The notes: generated by a model from the sequence alone, not told the origin. Positions 44,446-53,231 are shown, numbered from the stretch's first letter. The stretch: 64,000 nt of DNA from Methylophaga sp. UBA3192 (GCA_002363955.1 DEXE01000002.1:62001-126000); one strand, 5' to 3'. A program made the numbers and translations.

Positions 44446-44929
44446 AAACCCAACAATCGGCATGGGTCCATTTAAACCGATTTGATATTTAATAAATTTA
44501 TTTCGACTTAATGTCGAGTCAGGGGAGTAATAAGCCACATCCCTGTGGCTCACCTGCAAGCAGGTTGCTTCGCAGTTCAAATTCGTTCCCGACGAATTTG
44601 TGCGTGCCCATCCCCTAACAACCCCAGGGCAACCCTTGTGCTGGCCTGCGGCTTCACTGCGTTGCGTTTTTTGTCAGGGAGACTCACCAAACTCGCTTCG
44701 CTCACAAATTTGTCTGGAACAAATTTGGACGCCGGAGCCGCCGTAGGGTGAGTGGCATGGATGCCACGAATCAGACATTCCGATTTCTAATCCTGAGATA
44801 ACCATTTTTATCGGCAGCACAAAAGGGGATTTTGTCGCCGACCCTCTAATGCCCTTATGCGAAGCTGAGCATCGCAGAGCTGGTCGGATCGCATGACGGA
44901 TGTTTGACCGAAGGGAGTTTCCGTCATGC
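44446..44929. repeat. Internal repeat unit, copy A
   Basis: Begins with an 81-base block (44446-44526) matching 44964-45044 without gaps, then carries an extra segment of three small hairpins (about 44535-44605: GCCACA/TGTGGC, ACCTGC/GCAGGT, CAAATTCGT/ACGAATTTG) missing from copy B. Later blocks (44602 onward and 44851-44878) match copy B again. It ends in a hairpin with 10-bp arms (44891-44900, 44920-44929). Confidence 0.75.
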
Positions 44930-44963
44930 CCAGTCAGCCTTTATGTTTGGGTTGAATGCAATG

Positions 44964-45330
44964 AAACCCAACAATTTGCATAGGTATATTTAAACCGGTG
45001 TGATATTTAACAAGATTATTTCGACTTAATGTCGAGTCAGGGGAATGCGTGCCCATTCCCCTAACAACCCCAGGGCACCCCATGTGTTGGCCTGCGGCTC
45101 CACTGCGTTGCTCACTTTGTCTGGCGTACGGCCAAAACTCGCTTCGCTCAAACACTGGCCGTCCGTTATCCAGACAAAGCTCCGCTACTCGTCAACACAA
45201 AAGGGGATTTTGTCTCCAACCTCAACGGCTCTCCCTAACGCCCTTATGCGAAGCCGAGCATCGCAGATCAGTTTGGATTAAACATGACGAGTGTTTGAGC
45301 GCAGCGAGTTTTCGTCATGTTCCAAACTGA
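44964..45330. repeat. Internal repeat unit, copy B
   Basis: Diverged second copy of the preceding unit. It has a nested hairpin: CTTTGTCTGG and CCAGACAAAG outside, ACGGCCA and TGGCCGT inside (about 45114-45180). It ends with a bulged stem (45268-45276 and 45281-45290 pairing with 45312-45330), the counterpart of the copy A terminal hairpin with different bases but the same shape. Confidence 0.75.
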
Positions 45331-45497
45331 TTGAGAAGCGCAGGGAACCCGCAGGGCGAGCATGGGCTGCCCTTTTGTTTGGTTCGTTTATTTTGGGCAA
45401 GCAAAATAAATGAACGCCCAGCGGCAGCGATGGAATGAGCAGCATGTTTCAGATTGTTGGGTTTCGTACCTCAACCCAACCTACGGGCTATCAAATT

Positions 45498-46064
45498 TTA
45501 CTTACAGATAGTTTCTCTAATATATTTGTCAAAACTACAATAGGAATTACATTTTTTGAGTTTTAATATTGAAATTTCTTCAGCAATTTTCTTATTGTGA
45601 ATTGTGTTTAAGTAACGTTTTTTTCCATTTCTCCAAACCAAATTTCTTAAATACTCTTTTGGTGAATTTATTGATTCACATTGCGAGTCTATTTTTGGTG
45701 TTTTGTCTAAGCCAAAAACTTTTTTTATTGCCTCAGGATCCGTTAATAACCATGCTTCCATTTCTTCAACTGGAATGATAATTAAAGAGTTTGGGAACTG
45801 GTTGATACTGATTTTTTTCTCCAACTCTTTTCGTAACTTTACTTCATTATTTCTATCTAAATCATGAAATACAAGAATATGTTCGCATCCTGAATTATAA
45901 AGTTGCGTGGCCCAAGAGTTGCATTTATTTCTAAGTTTTCCACAACCATTTCCAACAAATTTCTTTACTGCAAATTCGCACTTATCAATATATTTACTTA
46001 AAATATGTTGGATTACATCAACATCACTTAAATCTTCAGCGATTACTCCGATCTTCTTAGACAT
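45498..46064 (-). CDS. DUF4276-like protein with TOPRIM-type residues (putative effector nuclease)
   Basis: A 188-residue protein resembling DUF4276, which is thought to be TOPRIM-like. An early acidic residue in GVIAEDLSDVDVI (E10) and HDLDRN (D68, D70) form the E...DxD metal pattern. VEEMEAWLLTD (100-110) is a family mark. Its start overlaps the ATPase stop by 8 bases, so the two are coupled. The block is far more AT-rich than its neighbours, suggesting transfer. By analogy with PARIS, RloAB and OLD-type pairs I infer a nuclease or toxin effector held by the ATPase; activity is unproven. Confidence 0.72.
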   Translation of the reverse strand: MSKKIGVIAEDLSDVDVIQHILSKYIDKCEFAVKKFVGNGCGKLRNKCNSWATQLYNSGCEHILVFHDLDRNNEVKLRKELEKKISINQFPNSLIIIPVEEMEAWLLTDPEAIKKVFGLDKTPKIDSQCESINSPKEYLRNLVWRNGKKRYLNTIHNKKIAEEISILKLKKCNSYCSFDKYIRETICK

Positions 46065-47304
46065 TTTCTAGATCTCCATGCTTCCAATACTCTCCTAAGC
46101 TTCCTTCTGTCTGAAGATATTCTTTAAGTGCTTTCATTTCTTCGTTTTTAAGTATTTTTGAAATATTCTTAACGATGGTTCCTTTTGAAGAATCTCTTTT
46201 CACAGAGAAAACATTTTCAATATCGACATTATCTAGCACAGTGTCGGAGTGTGTGGAGATGAATATCTGCTTTTCTTTTGAGTAAATATTTATTAGCTCA
46301 ATAATGCTATTCAACAAACCATGATGTACACATACTTCTGGTTCCTCAATCATAAGCATGCTGCTTTTATCGGTGACTAGATTGAAAATTAATGCAAGAG
46401 TCTTAAATGTTCCCTCAGATAGTTGGCTCGGTGACAATGTGCTTTCTGAAATTGTGAATCCTGGAACTACCATTAAATTTATTTTTTCACGCTTTCTTAC
46501 AGTACCCCCTGTGAGAACACTAACACTTGATGAGGAGGTCTCAATCTCTTTGAAATCAATTTTATCAATCAAACCAATACCCGATGGACCGACTATATTA
46601 AAGAATTCACTATAAGCTTCTGTATTTTCTTTGAATTCGGAATACATGTTGTAAAGAAATGTCTTATGACTACTTCTGATGGAAATTCCTCGACGAAGAC
46701 CAGAATTACCCTCAGCCTCAACTTCAAATGATATTGGACAGTTAGATGGGTTTGTAAATTGAGAGGCACTGTAGTAGCTAATGTTAGCTATATATTCTGA
46801 GATTGAAATCATCACCGATAATGATTTTTCATCAAACCCTCTTTCTTCTAAATACTTCTTTAAAAACCCACTTCGATCTCTGGCACTTCCATGTACATTC
46901 ATTTTTCCAAAGTGAGATATGTCGTATATTATTTCTAGCGGAATATAGGCTTTTTTTCTACTGCCAGTTATGTCAAACATGTACCAACTTTCACTAGACT
47001 CTATGACTTCATCTTCATTTTTTTCATTAACTACAAGATTTACTTTTGCATTATGAATGACGGTTTTTCCATTCATATTAAACCAAGTTTTTATTTCACT
47101 TGCTGTGTAAAGGGACTCTTCACGTCTTTTTAAACTTGATCGTCTTCTTACATATAATAGTGAAGACAATAGCTTTATTGCTGAAAGGATATTTGTTTTG
47201 CCACTACCGTTAGGTCCAATTAAAGCTGTGAGTTCAGAGTCGGGAAGGAATACAGTATTTTCACAACTCCTATAACTTTTTATTTGTATCTTTGATATTC
47301 TCAT
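46057..47304 (-). CDS. OLD/RecF-type AAA ATPase (defence-module candidate)
   Basis: A 415-residue ABC-type ATPase of the AAA_15/AAA_21 kind. Walker A is GPNGSGKT (30-37), the signature SPSQLSEGT (291-299), Walker B MLMIEEPE (316-323) and the switch histidine STHSD (350-354), all intact. Residues 50-280 form a long insert in place of a coiled coil. No C-terminal TOPRIM domain follows; instead the separate DUF4276-like gene does. Base content is very low: one 60-base stretch at 46141 has 15 G+C, against 33 at 47701 in dinB. dinB lies 31 bases upstream on the same strand. Confidence 0.82.
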   Translation of the reverse strand: MRISKIQIKSYRSCENTVFLPDSELTALIGPNGSGKTNILSAIKLLSSLLYVRRRSSLKRREESLYTASEIKTWFNMNGKTVIHNAKVNLVVNEKNEDEVIESSESWYMFDITGSRKKAYIPLEIIYDISHFGKMNVHGSARDRSGFLKKYLEERGFDEKSLSVMISISEYIANISYYSASQFTNPSNCPISFEVEAEGNSGLRRGISIRSSHKTFLYNMYSEFKENTEAYSEFFNIVGPSGIGLIDKIDFKEIETSSSSVSVLTGGTVRKREKINLMVVPGFTISESTLSPSQLSEGTFKTLALIFNLVTDKSSMLMIEEPEVCVHHGLLNSIIELINIYSKEKQIFISTHSDTVLDNVDIENVFSVKRDSSKGTIVKNISKILKNEEMKALKEYLQTEGSLGEYWKHGDLENV

Positions 47305-47335
47305 ATCGCTACCATTTTTTTGTTAAATGTTTTAT

Positions 47336-48427
47336 TTAAGCAATGTCAGTATGACTTAAATCTAACTGCTGTTGAACATTCTCAACAACAACCGGCAAAT
47401 CAAACCCACTCAAACTCAACCCCACCAACCTGACTGGTTTATGCCCAGCTTCAGTCCGAGCCAACAACTTTGGAATCCACTCCTGCAAATCAGCTAAGCC
47501 AATACTCCGATCCAGAGTCTGAGCCCTAGTAACTTGCTGAAAGTCTGCGTATTTCACTTTCACTGTAACGGTTCTGCCTTGCATATCGTGTTTGTTGAGG
47601 CTTTCAAGCACTTGCTGAGCAAGGTCGAGCAAGATATTTGTCAACTCAGGAATGGACAGAATATCTTCGGCAAAGGTGGTTTCTTTGCCCAGCGATTTAC
47701 GGATTCGTGAGCTGCGAACCGGCCGTTCATCGATGGCTCGGGCGATGTTGTAATAATACTGACCGGATTTACCGAAGCGTTCGGTGAGTTCAGTTAAAGA
47801 TTTCTGCCGTAAGTCATTACCAGTATGAATGCCGAGGTTTTTCATTTTGGTTTCGGTGGCGGGGCCGATACCGTGAAATTTGCCGATGGGTAGTTGGTTT
47901 ACAAATTCCTGGCCCTGTTCTGGGCGGATGAGATACAGGCCATCGGGTTTATCCATATCAGAGGCAATTTTGGCGAGAAATTTATTGTAGGACACACCAG
48001 CCGAGGCGGTGAGCCCAGTCTCGTCAAGGATTTCAGTTTTGATGGCTTTGGCAATCAATGTGGCAGAGCCATTAAACGATTCAGTGTAAGTGACATCCAG
48101 ATAGGCTTCATCTAAAGAAAGCGGTTCAACTTCTGAGGCATATCGCCAGAATATTTCGCGGATTTGGTTGGAGACTTCCTTATAGGCGTCAAAACGGGGA
48201 CGAACAAAAATGGCTTCGGGACACAAACGATAGGCCCGCGATGAGGCCATTGCAGAATGAATGCCAAATTTGCGTGCTTCATAGCTGCACGCGGCCACCA
48301 CGCCACGGCTATCGGGTTGACCACCGACGATCAGCGGTTTGCCTTTGAGCTCGGGAAAATCACGTCGTTCAACCGAGGCATAAAAGGCGTCCATATCTAC
48401 GTGAATGATTTTTCGTTGCTTAGCCAT
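47336..48427 (-). CDS. dinB: DNA polymerase IV (Y family)
   Basis: Error-prone translesion polymerase. The 363-residue protein has HVDMDAFYASVE with the first metal aspartate, PLSLDEAYLDVT with the second acidic pair, the thumb helix-hairpin-helix (GIGPATETKMKNLGI) and the little-finger domain. The C-terminus lacks an obvious clamp-binding QxxLxLF, although it ends QLDLSHTDIA. No LexA box is seen before it. GC content is normal, which marks the boundary with the ATPase module. Confidence 0.94.
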   Translation of the reverse strand: MAKQRKIIHVDMDAFYASVERRDFPELKGKPLIVGGQPDSRGVVAACSYEARKFGIHSAMASSRAYRLCPEAIFVRPRFDAYKEVSNQIREIFWRYASEVEPLSLDEAYLDVTYTESFNGSATLIAKAIKTEILDETGLTASAGVSYNKFLAKIASDMDKPDGLYLIRPEQGQEFVNQLPIGKFHGIGPATETKMKNLGIHTGNDLRQKSLTELTERFGKSGQYYYNIARAIDERPVRSSRIRKSLGKETTFAEDILSIPELTNILLDLAQQVLESLNKHDMQGRTVTVKVKYADFQQVTRAQTLDRSIGLADLQEWIPKLLARTEAGHKPVRLVGLSLSGFDLPVVVENVQQQLDLSHTDIA

Positions 48428-48573
48428 TGATATTTGAGGTGATTAAGTTCTCGTTATTTTCTCACAATCTAGGACGAATAGGTGGAGTGAGATATTTCCA
48501 TATTGAACTGACGGTTATTTCAGAGTGGATTGCCAGAAGCGTCAATGTTACTTTAGCGAATTAAACCTCATCA

Positions 48574-50124
48574 GTGAGCTTACGTTTGATTGCAAATATC
48601 CGTTCCTGGCAGGGAAGTCTGCGGGCTTTCTTTACCCCTCAAGTTATCACCATGCTGTTTCTCGGCATTGCGGCGGGGTTGCCGTTATTACTGATTTTTT
48701 CATCGCTTAGCTTATGGCTGCGGGAAGCCGGTGTGGAACGCAGCGCAGTCACCTATTTCAGTTGGGCGGCGCTGGGTTATTCCTTCAAATTTGTCTGGGC
48801 TCCACTGCTGGATATTTTGCCATTACCGATTTTGCATCGCCTGTTAGGTCGAAGGCGCAGCTGGTTATTTTTATCGCAATTGATGATTATTACGTCGATT
48901 ATTTTGATGGCGATGGTGGATCCGGCCACACATTCACTCACATTAATGGCTATTGCCGCAGTATTACTGGGCTTTTCAGCCGCGACGCAGGATGTGGTGA
49001 TTGATGCTTATCGTATTGAATCTGCCGATACGCGTTTACAGGCGTTAATGTCCGCCAGTTATATCGCCGGTTATCGAATCGGTATGTTAATGGCCGGAGC
49101 GGGCGCGTTGATGCTGGCCAGTTATTTTGGCTCGGAAATGGGTGAATATGATTATCTGGCTTGGCGACAAAGCTATTTGATTATGGCGGCATTGATGTTG
49201 ATTGGTGTAGCAACAACGCTGTTAAGCCCTGAACCCGAAGTGAATAAAAAAATTCATGATGATCGAAAGCGGGATTATCTGGGTTTGATGCTGACTTTTG
49301 CCTTGTCGATTAGTGGTTTTATCGGCTGTTTTTACCTGACAGGTGATTGGGCGGTGCAAGCACGATTACAGATGCTCAGTTGGGTCCATAATGGTCCATT
49401 GGCTGCAGTGGGTGTTGAATTGGTGCGGTTAGTGCTGGCAACCCTGGTGGCGGTGATTATTGCCAGAGTGTTAATTTTAATGGGATGGGTACAGAAGAGT
49501 ATTGTGCATCGCAGCTATGTTGAGCCAGTACAGGATTTCTTTAAACGTTATGGTCTGTCGATGGCGTTGTTATTGCTGCTATTGATTGGTCTGTATCGGA
49601 TCTCCGATATCGTGCTGGGTGTTGTTGCCAATATTTTTTATCAGGATATGGGCTTTACCAAACCGGAAATTGCCACGGTGGTAAAAACCTTTGGTTTGTT
49701 TATGACCATTGTCGGCGGTTTTCTCGGTGGGATTCTGGCACTGCGTTTCGGGGTAATGCGCATTCTGTTTTTAGGAGCAGTGTTATCCGCTCTGACTAAT
49801 CTGTTGTTTATGTTGCTGGCACAAATGGGCAACGATATTGTGATGTTGTATATCGTGATTTCCGCCGACAACCTGTCGGGTGGCCTGGCGAGTGCAGCAT
49901 TTATTGCGTTTTTGTCCAGTCTGACCAATATCTCGTTTACCGCCGTGCAATACGCTATTTTCAGTTCGCTGATGACCTTGCTGCCGAAAATACTTGGCGG
50001 TTATTCCGGGACCATGGTGGAAAGTATCGGCTATGAACAGTTCTTTTTGCTGACGGCATTCATGGGAGTGCCGGTGTTGTTGTTAGTATTCCTGGCGGCC
50101 AGACGTTTTCGAATAGATGATTAG
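48574..50124 (+). CDS. AmpG-like MFS permease (muropeptide transporter family)
   Basis: A 516-residue inner-membrane transporter with 12 or more hydrophobic helices. The early GLPLLLIFSSLSLWLREAGV and DRS-like loops, and DAYRIESADTRLQAL, are typical of AmpG, which imports GlcNAc-anhydroMurNAc peptides for wall recycling. The start is uncertain: GTG at 48574 lacks a good ribosome site, while a TTG at 48586 has GTGAG before it. A hypothetical gene follows after 12 bases. Confidence 0.85.
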   Translation: MSLRLIANIRSWQGSLRAFFTPQVITMLFLGIAAGLPLLLIFSSLSLWLREAGVERSAVTYFSWAALGYSFKFVWAPLLDILPLPILHRLLGRRRSWLFLSQLMIITSIILMAMVDPATHSLTLMAIAAVLLGFSAATQDVVIDAYRIESADTRLQALMSASYIAGYRIGMLMAGAGALMLASYFGSEMGEYDYLAWRQSYLIMAALMLIGVATTLLSPEPEVNKKIHDDRKRDYLGLMLTFALSISGFIGCFYLTGDWAVQARLQMLSWVHNGPLAAVGVELVRLVLATLVAVIIARVLILMGWVQKSIVHRSYVEPVQDFFKRYGLSMALLLLLLIGLYRISDIVLGVVANIFYQDMGFTKPEIATVVKTFGLFMTIVGGFLGGILALRFGVMRILFLGAVLSALTNLLFMLLAQMGNDIVMLYIVISADNLSGGLASAAFIAFLSSLTNISFTAVQYAIFSSLMTLLPKILGGYSGTMVESIGYEQFFLLTAFMGVPVLLLVFLAARRFRIDD

Positions 50125-50136
50125 CTGAACATCGTT

Positions 50137-50730
50137 ATGTGGCGCTGGCTGTTAATTTTAATAGTAGTTTTTTTCGGCTGGCGTCATTGTTCGTCGGCTG
50201 AGACAGAGTTTGTTGAGCCCCACAGAGTTATTGAAAACGCACCTCGGCAAACTGAAGTATCTGACATAGCTTCAATACCTTTTGATCAATATCTTATCCA
50301 GCCTGTGGCGGAATTTCATCTGGAAGCCCGTGTGTTGGCACGGGAAGATTATTACTTAGGCCGTGAAGCGGATTTATCCCCTACTGATTTGGTATTAGGA
50401 TGGAAAGATATGGCAGATCCGCAGGTGGTGAAACAGATCAACATCCGCCAATCCGGCCGCTGGTATTTCTGGCAGGTTGACTCGTTTCCAATCCCGCGCC
50501 GTCATATTGAAACGCAAAGTGCCAATATGCATTTGATCCCGGCTAACGATGAAATAGCCAGAACGCTGAAGCAGATACGAGCTGGACAATTGATTACGCT
50601 TCAGGGCTATCTGGTCAATGTGCATGCTGAGGAAGGCTGGCGCTGGCGCAGCTCGCTCAGCCGTGAGGATACCGGTGCCAATGCCTGTGAATTGATTTAT
50701 GTGATGCAGCTTAAAATCATTTCCGGATAA
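50137..50730 (+). CDS. Hypothetical exported protein
   Basis: I do not recognise this 197-residue protein. The first 20 residues (MWRWLLILIVVFFGW) are a signal peptide or membrane anchor. The middle is rich in charged and aromatic residues with ISQ-like SGRWYFW, and the C-terminal WRWRSSLSREDTGANACELIYV looks like a conserved signature. A cytoplasmic-membrane or periplasmic location is likely. It is probably in one transcript with the AmpG-like gene, hinting at an envelope role. Confidence 0.75.
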   Translation: MWRWLLILIVVFFGWRHCSSAETEFVEPHRVIENAPRQTEVSDIASIPFDQYLIQPVAEFHLEARVLAREDYYLGREADLSPTDLVLGWKDMADPQVVKQINIRQSGRWYFWQVDSFPIPRRHIETQSANMHLIPANDEIARTLKQIRAGQLITLQGYLVNVHAEEGWRWRSSLSREDTGANACELIYVMQLKIISG

Positions 50731-50814
50731 CGGTTTTGGGTGTTTTATCGCGGGAAATTTCCCCGAAATATTTATGTTATGTTGGCTTTATCCATACACA
50801 GCAAGGAGATTTCT

Positions 50815-51189
50815 ATGTCTAATACCGCGACTTCAATCAGTGATTACGATGCCATTACCAAGCTGATACAGCACTATATTGATGGTGCCGTTTCGGGCCG
50901 TGGTGAGCTGATGAAACCGGCTTTCCATCAGGATGCCACCATCTACGGTTATGTTGGTCCGGATTTATTTGCCGGCCCCATTCAGGGTTTGTATGACTGG
51001 AATGATGAAAATGGTCCGGCCAAAGAGATGAAATCAACGATTACGCATATTGATGTGGTCGGTAATGCCGCCAGTGTACGTTTGGAGTCAGATAACTGGA
51101 CCGGTCATCGTTTTACCGATTTTTTCAATTTGTTAAAAATTGATGGCAAATGGCAGGTGATGAATAAAGTATTTCATCTGCATGATTAA
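50815..51189 (+). CDS. NTF2-like (SnoaL/lumazine-binding-like) protein
   Basis: A 124-residue single-domain protein with the cone-shaped NTF2 fold: IQHYIDGAVSGRGELMKPAFHQDATIYGYVG in the first half and a beta-sheet ending in ILKIDGKWQVMNKVFHLH in the second. I chose the ATG after AAGGAG (7 bases spacing); a longer frame start at 50740 has no ribosome site. Similar proteins are annotated as putative lumazine-binding or isomerase-like, without fixed activity. It is convergent with ppnN. Confidence 0.85.
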   Translation: MSNTATSISDYDAITKLIQHYIDGAVSGRGELMKPAFHQDATIYGYVGPDLFAGPIQGLYDWNDENGPAKEMKSTITHIDVVGNAASVRLESDNWTGHRFTDFFNLLKIDGKWQVMNKVFHLHD

Positions 51190-51194
51190 ACCTG

Positions 51195-51218
51195 AGCTGC
51201 TGGGTTAATCCAGCAGCT
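51195..51218. terminator. Hairpin between convergent NTF2-like gene and ppnN
   Basis: Perfect 9-bp arms AGCTGCTGG (51195-51203) and CCAGCAGCT (51210-51218) with loop GTTAAT, just after the NTF2-like stop and including the last codons of ppnN. No T-run follows, so it may act as a weak shared terminator. Confidence 0.45.
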
Positions 51219-52566
51219 TATAACAAGGTTTGTAGGCATTTTCGTCCTGCCCCAGTTTCATACGTTTTTCGCGGACAAATTTGCGTAACAGATCATCAAT
51301 GGCGCGTAGCAGTTCCGGTTCACCGTTAATAACATACGGACCATGTTTGGCCACTTCACGAATACCAAAGGCTTTGACATTACCGGCGACAATACCGGAA
51401 AAAGCCGAACGTAAATTACTGGCTAGCTCATGCTTTGGCATGTCTGAATACAGACGCAAAGAAGCCATGTTTTCATGAGTGGGAATAAATGGCTGTTGCA
51501 ACATCGGATCGATATGCAGTTGCCAGTTAAAGTAGTAGGCATCCTGTGATTCACGACGCGCCAGATGCACCGCATCAACCGAATCACGGATGGTCTGTCC
51601 CACTGTTTCCGGCTCGCCAATGACAATTTGATAAAGCTCGGCAATCTCATCACCCAGACAGCGGCGCAGGAATTTATCCAGCGTATCAAAATAGTCGCGA
51701 CAGGACTCAGGGCCGGCAAACACTAAGGGTATGCCTTGTTTGTTTTCCGGATGCAGCAAAATACTGAGCAAATAGAAAATTTCTTCAACGGTGCCGACGC
51801 CACCTGGAAACACAATAAAACTGTGACCCAGACGCACAAATGCTTCCAGCCGTTTTTCAATATCCGGCATTATCACCAGTTCATTAACAATCGCATTTGG
51901 CGATTCAGAAGCAATAATGCCCGGTTCACTGATACCGATATAACGGCCGGTTTTGATTTGCTGCTTGGCATGGCCAACAGCTGCGCCTTTCATCGGACCT
52001 TTCATCGCACCAATACCACAGCCGGTAATGATATCCAGATTACGCAGACCTAATTCATAGCCCACATGTTTGGCGTAATCATATTCTTCTCGTGGAATGG
52101 AATGACCACCCCAGCACACCACGAGATTCGGTGTCATATTCGGCTTGATAGCATCGGCATTGCGCAGAATCATAAATACGCTATCCGTTATCTGCTCAGA
52201 GGTTGGCGAGGTTTGCCGAGCGAGAATTTTGAAGTCGGTATAGATAATATCGCGCAGTGCCGAAGATAAATGCTCCTGAATGCCACGAATAATCTTGTCG
52301 TCAACAAAAGACTGTGCCGGTGCATTTTTGATTTCCAGCACCACACCACGCGATTGCGGCACCAGTTTGATATCAAAGTCGGCAAAGGTATGAAAGATCT
52401 GCTCAGCATCATCCTGATGACTGTCGGTATTTAGAATCGCCAAAGCGCAATCGCGAAATAATCGATGCAGATCTTCGCTGGTGTTACTGATACGTTGGAT
52501 TTCTTCCTGAGACAGCAGATTTAATGTTCGTAATGGACGAATCGTGGTGTGTTGAATTTTGTTCAT
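51205..52566 (-). CDS. ppnN: Nucleotide 5'-monophosphate nucleosidase PpnN (LOG family)
   Basis: Releases the base from nucleoside monophosphates and is regulated by (p)ppGpp in E. coli. The 453-residue protein has the N-terminal AMP nucleosidase-like domain, then the LOG domain with GCGIGAMKGPMKGA, and the PGGVGTVEEIF signature with the catalytic glutamate. Length equals E. coli PpnN (454). Its residues for alarmone binding cannot be judged by eye. It follows ssb, separated by a terminator. Confidence 0.94.
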   Translation of the reverse strand: MNKIQHTTIRPLRTLNLLSQEEIQRISNTSEDLHRLFRDCALAILNTDSHQDDAEQIFHTFADFDIKLVPQSRGVVLEIKNAPAQSFVDDKIIRGIQEHLSSALRDIIYTDFKILARQTSPTSEQITDSVFMILRNADAIKPNMTPNLVVCWGGHSIPREEYDYAKHVGYELGLRNLDIITGCGIGAMKGPMKGAAVGHAKQQIKTGRYIGISEPGIIASESPNAIVNELVIMPDIEKRLEAFVRLGHSFIVFPGGVGTVEEIFYLLSILLHPENKQGIPLVFAGPESCRDYFDTLDKFLRRCLGDEIAELYQIVIGEPETVGQTIRDSVDAVHLARRESQDAYYFNWQLHIDPMLQQPFIPTHENMASLRLYSDMPKHELASNLRSAFSGIVAGNVKAFGIREVAKHGPYVINGEPELLRAIDDLLRKFVREKRMKLGQDENAYKPCYKLLD

Positions 52567-52650
52567 AGACTTCTATTGATAAAAAAGGCAAGCAGACATA
52601 CTCCCACTGTTGAGTTTGGGAATCAATGTAAAAAAATCTACCAAACGAAA

Positions 52651-52677
52651 CAAAAAAGCCCCTGTGTCAGGGGCTTT
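52651..52677 (-). terminator. Terminator of ssb
   Basis: A 10-bp stem (52655-52664 and 52668-52677, loop TGT) with the run TTTTTTG on the minus strand. It lies just after ssb and would stop transcription before ppnN. Confidence 0.87.
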
Positions 52678-52697
52678 GGTATAAATATCTTACTCGA

Positions 52698-53195
52698 TCA
52701 AAATGGAATATCGTCATCATAATAATCGGCTTCACCACCTGAACCATAATCCGGGCCTGCAGAAGCTGAGGCAGGTTGCGGATTGTTGTAGTTACTTTTT
52801 GCTGCGGGTTGAGATGGTCGACCTTGATTGTAATCCTGATTATCACTGCTTCCGCCGCCGGCACCTTTGCTGTCCAGCATGGTCATTTCATTACCGACAA
52901 TTTCAGTGGTGTATTGATCCTGACCTTGCTGATTTTGCCACTTACGGGTTTGAATACGGCCTTCTATATAAACTTGTGAGCCTTTACGCAGATATTGCTG
53001 AGCAATTTCACCCAGTTTGTTGCGTAACACCACGCGATGCCATTCCGTACGTTCCTGGCGTTCACCGGTTTGTTTGTCACGCCAGCTTTCTGAGGTGGCA
53101 ATCCGTAAATTACAGATCGAGCCACCATTAGGAAAAGCCCGGCTTTCAGGATCGACTCCGAGTCTGCCAACCAGAATAACTTTGTTTACTGACAT
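52698..53195 (-). CDS. ssb: Single-stranded DNA-binding protein
   Basis: Coats single-stranded DNA in replication and repair. The 165-residue protein has the OB fold (KVILVGRLGVDPE, WHRVVLRNKLGEIAQQYL, GSQVYIEGRIQTRKW) in residues 1-112, a flexible glycine-, glutamine- and asparagine-rich linker, and the acidic tail ending DDDIPF that recruits partner proteins. Upstream on the same strand is the YajR-like transporter gene, and beyond it lies divergent uvrA, a common order. Confidence 0.97.
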   Translation of the reverse strand: MSVNKVILVGRLGVDPESRAFPNGGSICNLRIATSESWRDKQTGERQERTEWHRVVLRNKLGEIAQQYLRKGSQVYIEGRIQTRKWQNQQGQDQYTTEIVGNEMTMLDSKGAGGGSSDNQDYNQGRPSQPAAKSNYNNPQPASASAGPDYGSGGEADYYDDDIPF

Positions 53196-53231
53196 GGTGA
53201 ATTCCTTTTTTAATTCAATTATTTGTTCATT

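Larger units (their letters stand above)
44426..45484. repeat. 1.06-kb structured non-coding element with perfect 33-bp terminal inverted repeats
   Basis: The ends (44426-44458 and 45452-45484) are exact reverse complements, each itself a TTGGGTT/AACCCAA hairpin. The inside holds two diverged copies of one unit, many short stem-loops and no credible coding sequence; the short open frames in it are low-complexity by-products of the repeats. There is no transposase and no obvious target duplication. The right part (from about 45335) contains a proteobacterial repeat pattern around GGGAACCCGCAGGGCGAG. It separates the cupin gene from the AT-rich ATPase module. Confidence 0.8.

Noticed and set aside
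44545..45330. Short open frames of 60-95 codons inside the repeat element
   Set aside because: They lie over hairpins and repeat copies, lack ribosome sites and have repetitive compositions; they look like by-products of the repeats.
44426..45484. Complete insertion sequence
   Set aside because: Perfect terminal inverted repeats are present, but there is no transposase frame and no visible target-site duplication.
48428..48573. LexA box upstream of dinB
   Set aside because: No CTGT-N8-ACAG pattern is found in this gap.
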